Shown here: piece by piece, positions 1 through 7,234 of the stretch | Layout of the letters: each line of letters opens with the position of its first letter | Position numbering within the stretch: the stretch's first letter is position 1 | DNA from: Thermoflexales bacterium | GTDB taxonomy: Bacteria; Chloroflexota; Anaerolineae; J036; Brachytrichaceae | Direction: 5' to 3' | DNA: 7,234 nt | Assembly (NCBI GenBank): GCA_017998555.1 | Contig: JAGOCU010000109.1 | Coordinates: 1 to 7,234 of the forward strand | Program-made: the position numbers and the translations under genes | The notes under the pieces: model-generated | What the model was told of the DNA's origin: nothing | Database searches by the model: none | The model's input: the letters and a program-made list of their open reading frames with translations, nothing else

Positions 1-3071
<3,071 letters not shown>

Positions 3072-3137
3072 GTGATCCGCGCCCTCGCAGCGCCTGAAAC
3101 GTCCGTCTGGAGCGGTCTGACCCGCCCGCGGCGAATG

Positions 3138-3155
3138 AGTTTAGCACAGATGTTC
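3138..3155 (-). promoter_or_regulatory. Candidate uvrA promoter with overlapping LexA-like site
   Basis: On the minus strand, TGC-TAAACT (3146 to 3138) resembles an extended -10 box: TGn plus 4 of 6 matches to TATAAT. It would give a leader of about 60 nt before the uvrA ATG. No good -35 box is seen. Directly upstream, GAAC-ATCT-GTGC (3155 to 3144) matches 7 of 8 positions of the GAAC-N4-GTTC LexA operator known from Gram-positive and related bacteria. A repressor bound there would block the promoter, as expected for an SOS-regulated uvrA. The promoter and operator roles are inferred. Confidence 0.4.
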
Positions 3156-3228
3156 GACTTTCTTCATCCGATCTGCAGACGTCCTTCACCGCTTCTGCGC
3201 AGTCCCTCGCTACCATCCGCTTCAGATC

Positions 3229-3747
3229 ATGAAAGCGCTATCTCTGAAAGTCAACATCAACAAAACCAAGCTGCTCGTCGACGCCGGCGCGTTGGCGTCC
3301 TTCCTCATCGCGACCGCCCCGCGTTTCAGCGGGCTCAGCATCCACGAATGGCTGAGCCTCGGGCTGGCGGTCGTCAACATCGTGCACCTGCTCCTGAACT
3401 GGTCGTGGATCACGACCATCACCCGGCGCTTGTTCAGCAAGGCGCTCGCCTGGAAGCAGCGCATCGGCTACGTCCTCAACGCCCTGCTGTTCATCGACTT
3501 CGTCGTCATCATGGCCACCGGCATCGTCATCTCCGAGGTCGCGCTGCCGCAACTGGGCATCCAGATCCCGCGGGCGATGGCCTGGCGCGGCATCCACGGC
3601 CTGGCCTCGGACGCTGGCGTCATCATCCTGGGTCTGCACCTGGGCCTGCACTGGCAATGGTTGGTCGGCACGATCTCACGCCACGTGGTCAAGCCGGTGA
3701 TCAGCCTGTTCCACCGGCCGGCTCGCCGCGAGGAGGTTCTGTCATGA
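3229..3747 (+). CDS. DUF4405-type (cytochrome b561-like) four-helix membrane protein
   Basis: This 172-residue integral membrane protein has about four hydrophobic segments (roughly residues 15-31, 41-61, 80-103 and 122-147). It carries the family's pattern of histidines: GLSIHEW (H39), VHLLLNWSW (H53), WRGIHGLASD (H123) and LHLGLHWQWL (H137, H141). DUF4405 proteins resemble di-haem cytochrome b561 membrane domains, so the histidines are plausible haem-b ligands and the role may be quinone-linked electron transfer; that is inference. There is no CxxCH motif. The start has no clear Shine-Dalgarno. A weak -10-like TACCAT lies at 3211-3216, 12 nt before the ATG. The stop overlaps the start of the next gene by 4 bp (ATGA), so the two are surely co-translated. 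The gene is divergent from uvrA across 157 bp. I am fairly sure of the family and unsure of the biochemistry. Confidence 0.85.
   Translation: MKALSLKVNINKTKLLVDAGALASFLIATAPRFSGLSIHEWLSLGLAVVNIVHLLLNWSWITTITRRLFSKALAWKQRIGYVLNALLFIDFVVIMATGIVISEVALPQLGIQIPRAMAWRGIHGLASDAGVIILGLHLGLHWQWLVGTISRHVVKPVISLFHRPARREEVLS
3731..3736 (+). promoter_or_regulatory. Strong ribosome-binding site AGGAGG
   Basis: A consensus Shine-Dalgarno AGGAGG lies 7 nt before the ATG at 3744, inside the last codons of the DUF4405 gene. It fixes the start of the following gene and supports coupled translation. Confidence 0.9.
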
Positions 3748-4142
3748 AGTCCGTTCTTCGAATCCTGGGGCGCATCGCCTTGATTCTGGCCGCCGCCCTG
3801 CTCGTGGTCGGCATCACCAGCCTGATCAACCCGGCCACCCTCGCGGTTGGGCTCGAGGGCCAGCACGCTGGCGAGGGCCAGAACCTGCAGCTTCCGGCAG
3901 GCCTGCCGCGCTCGCAGGGCGGGGCCGGGATGGGGATGGGGCGCGGCCGCGGCGGCGAGGGTGGCGGCGGCGGGCATGCCAGCGCCGGTGTGAATCTCCT
4001 GGAAACCGGCGAGCTCGGCAGCCACACCGCGCAGATCACGCTGCTCATGCTCCCCTTCGCGGCGTGGAGCATCATCTCGCGGCGAAGGCGGACGAATTCA
4101 GAAGTCAGAATGCAGAAGTCAGAATTGCGCACCCGGCCGTGA
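3744..4142 (+). CDS. Small Gly-rich membrane protein coupled to the DUF4405 gene
   Basis: This 132-residue protein has no family I recognise by name. An N-terminal hydrophobic segment (about 6-26, after K2/R6/R10) is a signal anchor or signal peptide. It is followed by a polar, presumably external region containing a Gly/Met/Arg-rich stretch (59-78, with GMGMGRGRGG and GEGGGGGH). A second transmembrane segment (about 97-113) ends in a basic RRRR stop-transfer (113-116). This suggests a hairpin with both ends cytoplasmic. The ATG sits 7 nt after a perfect AGGAGG and overlaps the DUF4405 stop by ATGA, so it is probably a membrane partner of that protein. Few redox motifs are visible: no Cys, with His at 41, 78 and 94. 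The last 16 residues (117-132) are encoded by a short direct repeat of intergenic type, so the C-terminal tail is likely a late extension. The gene is real given its RBS and coupling; its function is unknown. Confidence 0.8.
   Translation: MKSVLRILGRIALILAAALLVVGITSLINPATLAVGLEGQHAGEGQNLQLPAGLPRSQGGAGMGMGRGRGGEGGGGGHASAGVNLLETGELGSHTAQITLLMLPFAAWSIISRRRRTNSEVRMQKSELRTRP
3921..3941 (+). other. G-quadruplex-type motif in coding strand
   Basis: Four G-runs (4, 3, 4 and 4 G) are separated by 2-nt loops (cc, at, at). This fits the standard G3+N1-7 quadruplex pattern on the mRNA-like strand. It encodes the Gly/Met loop of the small membrane protein, so codon use may explain it fully. The motif is plain; formation in vivo is unknown. 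Confidence 0.5.
4099..4125. repeat. Two-copy 13-bp direct repeat CAGAAGTCAGAAT
   Basis: CAGAAGTCAGAAT occurs at 4099-4111 and again at 4113-4125, a 14-bp period, within a purine-rich AT-richer patch unlike its surroundings. It covers the 3' end of the small membrane-protein gene and is translated there as part of NSEVRMQKSELRT. From memory, short repeats of the 'agaagtcagaa' kind are scattered between genes in some Chloroflexota and other large GC-rich genomes. Assignment to such a family is inferred. Confidence 0.75.
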
Positions 4143-4151
4143 ACCCAGACG

Positions 4152-4228
4152 GCGAACACCCTAAAGGTGGGCCCCCATACGCTTTGATCGACTGCGTATT
4201 CATGCGGGCCCACCTTTAGGGTGTTCGC
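4152..4228. repeat. 77-bp palindromic element with perfect 23-bp arms
   Basis: The left arm (4152-4174, beginning GCGAACACCC) is the exact reverse complement of the right arm (4206-4228, ending GGGTGTTCGC). The 31-nt interior can form a second stem, ATACGC (4177-4182) with GCGTAT (4194-4199), around an 11-nt loop, leaving 2 and 6 unpaired nt between the stems. It sits 9 bp after the stop of the membrane-protein gene. No T-tract follows on either strand, so it is not a canonical intrinsic terminator, though as RNA it would be very stable and may end or protect the upstream transcript. It could also be a small mobile palindrome (MITE- or REP-like); no clear target-site duplication flanks it. 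Confidence 0.85.
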
Positions 4229-4251
4229 ATAACGGGTCCAGGGCCCCGGGC

Positions 4252-4283
4252 TTTCGCCGCGAAATCATCTTTCGCGCTACAGT
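4252..4283 (+). promoter_or_regulatory. Overlapping small hairpins and -10-like TACAGT before the zinc-ribbon gene
   Basis: Two mutually exclusive hairpins are possible: TTTCG-ccg-CGAAA (4252-4264) and CGCGAAA-tcatc-TTTCGCG (4258-4276). Right after them TACAGT (4278-4283) matches 4 of 6 of TATAAT and lies 6 nt before the ATG at 4290, the spacing of a leaderless promoter. No -35 is recognisable. If transcription starts at the ATG, the hairpins would be DNA-level sites (operators), not RNA structures. This is weak evidence. Confidence 0.25.
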
Positions 4284-4289
4284 TCCCCC

Positions 4290-4532
4290 ATGAAAACCGG
4301 AACCTGTCCCAAGTGCCACACGACCGAGGTCTATCGCGGGGTCAAGGCCCCGCTCGAGGCCGGCAGCGGCCTGCTCCACCTCAGCGCCAATCGCAATAAC
4401 ACCGGCCTCATCCTGATGCTCGAGCCGTATGTCTGCCGCGCCTGCGGCTACGTCGAGATGTTTGTCGATGACGCAAGCCGCGAGCGGCTGCAGGCGGTTG
4501 CGCTTGACACAAAACGTTGGCTGAAAGTGTAG
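4290..4532 (+). CDS. Small zinc-ribbon protein
   Basis: This 80-residue soluble protein has two zinc knuckles, CPKC (C6-C9) and CRACGY (C49-C52), about 40 residues apart. That is the layout of a rubredoxin-like zinc ribbon binding one metal ion. Between them a mixed polar/hydrophobic strand segment includes GLLHLSANRNNTGLILML. The C-terminal part (about 57-80) is a short charged helix. Such stand-alone ribbons are common hypothetical proteins and may bind nucleic acid or a protein partner; nothing here decides. There is no Shine-Dalgarno; a TACAGT 6 nt upstream suggests leaderless expression. The gene is flanked by the 77-bp palindrome upstream and a 109-bp spacer with its own promoter candidate downstream, so it is probably monocistronic. 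The ORF and metal motif are convincing; the role is unknown. Confidence 0.8.
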   Translation: MKTGTCPKCHTTEVYRGVKAPLEAGSGLLHLSANRNNTGLILMLEPYVCRACGYVEMFVDDASRERLQAVALDTKRWLKV

Positions 4533-4553
4533 CCCGCGTTGATTGCCGCGCCC

Positions 4554-4582
4554 TTGCGAAAACGTCCGACTTCGCCCACAAT
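4554..4582 (+). promoter_or_regulatory. Candidate promoter of the secreted repeat protein
   Basis: TTGCGA (4554-4559; 4 of 6 of TTGACA) and CACAAT (4577-4582; 4 of 6 of TATAAT) are separated by exactly 17 bp. The predicted start near 4589 gives a leader of about 50 nt that carries the strong Shine-Dalgarno at 4630. Position and spacing support it; the hexamers are only partial matches. Confidence 0.4.
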
Positions 4583-4629
4583 CCTCCTCACGCGCCCGCC
4601 CCGGGCAAGCATCGCAACCCATTCGTCGA

Positions 4630-4635
4630 GGAGGA
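4630..4635 (+). promoter_or_regulatory. Ribosome-binding site GGAGGA for the secreted protein
   Basis: GGAGGA, within GAGGAGGA, lies 6 nt before ATG 4642. It selects that start over an in-frame TTG at 4543, which would add 33 residues in front of the signal peptide, and over the out-of-frame ATG at 4635. Confidence 0.85.
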
Positions 4636-4641
4636 TGGATC

Positions 4642-6153
4642 ATGTCAGTCAATTTCAACATCTTGGCCGCTTTGGCGGGCGTGTGCGCGCTCGCGTTTTC
4701 GGGAGCAGCCAGACCGAGCCAGGCCCAGCAATCGGGACCGGAGCATCCCGCTGCGCCCGCAGGGACGCAAAACACGAGCGCCTTCACCTATCAGGGCCAG
4801 TTGCGCAAGAACGGCGCGCCTGTCAACGGCTCGTGCAGCGCGACCTTCAAGCTCTTCGACGCGGCCTCTGGCGGGGTCCAGGCCGGCCCGACGGTGACGA
4901 CCAGCACCCTCACCGTGGCCAACGGCCTGTTCACCCTCGACCTCGACTTTGGCTGGACCTTCACCGGCGAGGCCCGCTGGCTGGAGGCCGCCATCGGCTG
5001 CGGCGAGGCGGCCGTGACGCTCGCCCCGCGGACTCCCTTGCGCCCGGCGCCCTACGCCTTTGCCTTGCCCGGGATGCGAACCGTGCCGGGGAACCTCGAT
5101 TTCGGCGACCCAACGATGAACGTCATCGGCGGGGTCTTCAGCGGGGCGGTCAGCAACACGATCAGCGCCGATAGCTTCAACAGCGTCGTCGCGGGCGGCA
5201 CCCTCAACCGCATCGACAACCTCAGCACCTACAGCGCCATCGGCGGCGGCAATGGCAACGGTATCGACAAAAGCTACAACAGCGCCATCGGCGGTGGCGA
5301 TGGCAATCTCATCCAATTCGTCAGCGTCCGGAGCGCCATCGGCGGCGGCACAGGCAACCGCATCGACAACGTCAGCGGCTACAGCGCCATCGGCGGCGGC
5401 GGCGGAAATCGCATCGACCACAGCAGCGACAACAGCGCCATCGGCGGCGGCGCCAACAACCGCATCGACAACTCCAGCTTCCAGAGCGCCATCGGCGGCG
5501 GCAACAGCAACCTCATCGACAACTCCAGCAACTATGGCGCCATCGCCGGCGGCGGCAACAACCGCATCGACAATTCCAGCCCCAAAGGCGCCATCGGCGG
5601 TGGTCACAGCAACGTGATCACCAATGCCGCCTACGCGACCATCCCGGGCGGCTATCTGGCCAGCGCCACTCAGTTCGGCCAGCAGGCCTATGCCGCGGGC
5701 GGATTCAACGATGAAGTCGGGACCGCCCAGGCCTCGTTGTATGTCTTGCGCAATAACACCACCAACGCAACGACAACCACCTTGTTCCTGGATGGCATCT
5801 CAAACGAAATCCAGTTGCCGGTCGGCCGCGCCATGCTGTTCGACATACAGCTCATCGGCGAGAGCGATTCGACGGGTCCGGCGCATGACATGGCCGCATA
5901 CAAGTTCCAGGGCGCCTTTAACCGCTACTCGCCCACCAGCGCCAGTCTGGGCCAGACCAAGACCGTGCTGTATGAAGACGCCGGCGCCACATTTTGGGAT
6001 GCCAGTCTGGAGAAGGTGGATGCCTCGGGCACACTCAGACTCCGCGTCACCGGCAGTCCGGGCAGAAACATCCGCTGGGTGGCCGTCGTGCGCACAACGG
6101 AGGTCGCCTGGGCGCCCAATCTGGGTCTGCTTCCCGCGCAGAAGGACAAGTAG
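4642..6153 (+). CDS. Secreted modular repeat protein with phage-tail-fibre-like C-terminus
   Basis: This 503-residue protein is predicted to be exported. Residues 1-28 look like a signal peptide (hydrophobic core about 7-19, likely cleavage after SQA28), though its n-region lacks the usual positive charge. Residues 48-143 form a beta-rich module starting FTYQGQL and ending PLRPAPYAFA, a type seen in many secreted Chloroflexota, Planctomycetota and Bacteroidota proteins. Residues 160-331 are tandem 16-17-residue repeats of the form SAIGGGxxNRIDNSSxx, like the left-handed beta-roll of YadA-type adhesin heads. Residues 347-490 (GQQAYAAGGF, YVLRNNTTNATTTTLFLDG, LRLRVTGSPGRNIRWVAVVRTTEV) resemble the C-terminal part of phage tail fibres. 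No LPXTG motif, C-terminal anchor helix or autotransporter barrel is visible, so it is free or held non-covalently. Adhesion or receptor binding, perhaps as a trimer, is inferred. It has its own promoter candidate and a strong RBS. Confidence 0.88.
   Translation: MSVNFNILAALAGVCALAFSGAARPSQAQQSGPEHPAAPAGTQNTSAFTYQGQLRKNGAPVNGSCSATFKLFDAASGGVQAGPTVTTSTLTVANGLFTLDLDFGWTFTGEARWLEAAIGCGEAAVTLAPRTPLRPAPYAFALPGMRTVPGNLDFGDPTMNVIGGVFSGAVSNTISADSFNSVVAGGTLNRIDNLSTYSAIGGGNGNGIDKSYNSAIGGGDGNLIQFVSVRSAIGGGTGNRIDNVSGYSAIGGGGGNRIDHSSDNSAIGGGANNRIDNSSFQSAIGGGNSNLIDNSSNYGAIAGGGNNRIDNSSPKGAIGGGHSNVITNAAYATIPGGYLASATQFGQQAYAAGGFNDEVGTAQASLYVLRNNTTNATTTTLFLDGISNEIQLPVGRAMLFDIQLIGESDSTGPAHDMAAYKFQGAFNRYSPTSASLGQTKTVLYEDAGATFWDASLEKVDASGTLRLRVTGSPGRNIRWVAVVRTTEVAWAPNLGLLPAQKDK
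5182..5634 (+). repeat. Nine coding tandem repeats, 48-51 bp period
   Basis: Nine in-frame copies encode residues 181-331. Most are 17 residues (51 bp); copies 2 and 9 are 16 residues. The core SAIGGG is encoded almost identically in the central copies (AGCGCCATCGGCGGCGGC), followed by a variable part ending in xNRIDNSS. A degenerate copy (160-180, starting NVIGG) precedes them and ATIPGG follows. Near-identity at the DNA level argues for recent unit duplication or gene-conversion homogenisation, so copy number may vary between strains. Confidence 0.92.
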
Positions 6154-6182
6154 GCCGCTGACGGCCGCGCCGATGCCGATCC

Positions 6183-6200
6183 AAAACCGGGGCAGGTTTT
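6183..6200 (+). terminator. Weak hairpin after the secreted-protein gene
   Basis: AAAACC (6183-6188) and GGTTTT (6195-6200) form a perfect 6-bp stem around GGGGCA. Outer CGATC/GATCG bases can extend it with bulges. It lies 30 bp past the stop at 6153. The four T's are part of the stem and no longer U-run follows, so termination is possible but weak. A second small stem, GGCCG-ctga-CGGCC, sits right at the stop (6153-6166). Confidence 0.3.
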
Positions 6201-6214
6201 CGTTGATCGCCAAC

Positions 6215-6242
6215 TTGCCAAATCCTCATTCCCGGTTACCCT
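6215..6242 (+). promoter_or_regulatory. Candidate promoter of the hydrolase-ligase gene
   Basis: TTGCCA (6215-6220) matches 5 of 6 of TTGACA. After 16 bp comes TACCCT (6237-6242), a TAnnnT-type -10 box. It ends 9 nt before the ATG at 6252, which would leave almost no leader. This agrees with the absence of a Shine-Dalgarno. It rests on motif matches only. Confidence 0.35.
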
Positions 6243-6251
6243 TGGGCCACC

Positions 6252-7234
6252 ATGCAGGTCGACATCGAACTCTATCGCCGTGACGCGCAGGTCGCCCCCG
6301 GCCTGCGCCTGAGCGTCATCGACATCGCGCCCGAGGCTCCCGCCCGCACGATGGTCTTCATCCACGGCTTTGGCGGCAAGGCCTCCCAGTGGCGCAACCA
6401 GCTCCTGGCCTTCTCCGACACCGCCCGGGTCATCGCCCCTGACCTGCGCGGGCATGGCCAGTCCGACGCCCCGCACAGCGCCTACACCGTCGCCGAGCAC
6501 GTCGCCGACCTCGACGCCGCCCTCACCCTGCTCGGCGTCACCGGGCGCTTCGTCCTGCTCGGCCATTCGTTTGGCGGCGCGATTGTGACCGAATACGCCC
6601 TCGCCCACCCTGAGCGGGTCGAAAAGCTCGTCCTGCTCGCCACCGCCGGCGAGTTCAAGCTCACCGGCCCGGCCAAGGCCCTGCTCCAGTTGCCCCTGCC
6701 CGTATTGAGCGCCATCCACCGCGCCTACGCCTACCGGGCCATGTTTGCCCGCCCGCACGCCATCTCCGACATGTATCGCAACGCAGTCTCGGTCTGGCAG
6801 GGCTGGAGCGCCTTTCGCAGCCTGCAGACGCCGACCCTCGTCATTCGCGGCAACCGCGACAACGTCTTCGAGCCGCGCTACTTCACCGATGTGGCCCGGA
6901 CCATCCCAGGCGCCGAGGAGGTCGACGTCGGCGCGAGCGGGCACATGGTCATGCTCGAGCGGACCGCCGCCGTCAACCGGGCCATCGAGCGCTTTGTCGC
7001 CGAGCGCCCGCGCGGCCGCTCCCAGACGCCCGCGCCCGAGACCCGGGCCGCGCCCTGGCTGTCCTTCTACGACAAGGATGTCCCGCCCACGATCAGCATC
7101 CCGCCCGTCGCGCTGCCGGACGTCCTGCGCGCCACCGCCCGGCGCTTCCCGCATCGGCACGCGATGATCTTCGGGCGCGGCCCGCTGACCAACAAGATCA
7201 GCTACCGCGCGTTGGACAGGGACGCCTCGCGCTT
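6252..7234 (+). CDS. Alpha/beta hydrolase fused to AMP-binding acyl-CoA ligase (3' end beyond window)
   Basis: The frame is open from ATG 6252 to the right edge (327 codons, no stop). Residues 1 to about 252 are a complete alpha/beta-hydrolase: oxyanion-hole motif HGFGG (38-42), nucleophile elbow GHSFGG with S106, acid D203 (RGNRDNVF) and H231 (GASGHMVML). After a Pro/Arg/Ala-rich linker (about 253-267), residues 268-327 (PWLSFYDKDVP, LRATARRFPHRHAMIFG, ISYRALDRDASRF) match the N-terminus of long-chain acyl-CoA synthetases. Such a protein could release a fatty acid or acyl chain and then activate it to acyl-CoA through an acyl-AMP intermediate; the coupled reaction is inferred. The ligase's P-loop and AMP motifs lie outside the window. 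The start is supported by the family's N-terminal length; no Shine-Dalgarno is seen. The hydrolase call is firm; the ligase call rests on about 60 residues. Confidence 0.88.
   Translation, partial: MQVDIELYRRDAQVAPGLRLSVIDIAPEAPARTMVFIHGFGGKASQWRNQLLAFSDTARVIAPDLRGHGQSDAPHSAYTVAEHVADLDAALTLLGVTGRFVLLGHSFGGAIVTEYALAHPERVEKLVLLATAGEFKLTGPAKALLQLPLPVLSAIHRAYAYRAMFARPHAISDMYRNAVSVWQGWSAFRSLQTPTLVIRGNRDNVFEPRYFTDVARTIPGAEEVDVGASGHMVMLERTAAVNRAIERFVAERPRGRSQTPAPETRAAPWLSFYDKDVPPTISIPPVALPDVLRATARRFPHRHAMIFGRGPLTNKISYRALDRDASR

Noticed and set aside
3072..3228. A small gene in the divergent spacer.
   Set aside because: The only open frame there on the minus strand runs into uvrA in the wrong frame. 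The spacer better fits two divergent promoters.
4152..4228. The palindrome as a standard Rho-independent terminator.
   Set aside because: No T-run follows either arm. The 23-bp perfect stem is longer than typical terminators and has a structured 31-nt interior.
4543..4641. An earlier in-frame TTG start for the secreted protein, adding 33 residues.
   Set aside because: It would bury the signal peptide and overlap the promoter and Shine-Dalgarno. The ATG at 4642 has GGAGGA 6 nt upstream.
4645..5607. A 320-codon minus-strand frame rich in Val/Ala/Asp repeats.
   Set aside because: It is the antisense reading of the secreted protein's tandem repeats. The plus strand has the signal peptide, RBS and recognisable domains.
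5182..5634. Regular spaced repeats that might suggest a CRISPR array.
   Set aside because: The repeats stay in one open frame, have a 48-51 bp period with conserved protein pattern, and lack unrelated spacers. No cas gene is nearby.
5925..7160. A 411-codon minus-strand frame.
   Set aside because: It is antisense to the hydrolase-ligase and the end of the secreted protein, which carry catalytic motifs on the plus strand. It has no recognisable domain.

Overview
The window is a GC-rich bacterial chromosomal segment cut through a gene at both ends. Gene content fits an uncultured Chloroflexota (Anaerolineae-like) bacterium: a UvrA of general bacterial type, a DUF4405 membrane protein, a secreted 'FTYQGQL'-type repeat protein, a hydrolase/acyl-CoA-ligase fusion, and a short 'cagaagtcagaat' repeat of a sort I associate with Chloroflexota and similar genomes. 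The phylum is an inference from remembered family distributions; no 16S or marker tree is available here.

Layout. Bases 1-3071 (minus strand) hold almost all of uvrA, whose 3' end lies beyond the left edge. A 157-bp divergent region follows, with a uvrA promoter candidate overlapped by a GAAC-N4-GTTC-like (LexA/SOS-type) site. On the plus strand come a translationally coupled pair of small membrane-protein genes (3229-3747 and 3744-4142), a striking 77-bp palindrome with perfect 23-bp arms (4152-4228), an 80-residue zinc-ribbon protein (4290-4532), a secreted 503-residue repeat protein with a phage-tail-fibre-like C-terminus (4642-6153), and the first 327 codons of an alpha/beta hydrolase fused to an AMP-binding acyl-CoA ligase (6252 to the right edge).

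How the genes relate. UvrA is the damage-recognition ATPase of nucleotide excision repair and is functionally separate from the plus-strand genes. The DUF4405 protein and its Gly-rich partner overlap by 4 bp (ATGA) and probably act together in the membrane. The zinc-ribbon gene, the surface protein and the hydrolase-ligase look like independent transcription units, since each is preceded by its own spacer.

The points most worth following up are: (i) the modular surface protein joining YadA-head-like GGG repeats to a C-terminal domain resembling phage tail-fibre tips; (ii) the hydrolase-ligase fusion; (iii) the loss of half of the first zinc module of UvrA, close to a palindrome embedded in its coding sequence; (iv) the 77-bp palindrome. 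I see no defence island, CRISPR array, IS transposase or structural RNA gene. No wholly new multi-gene system is evident.
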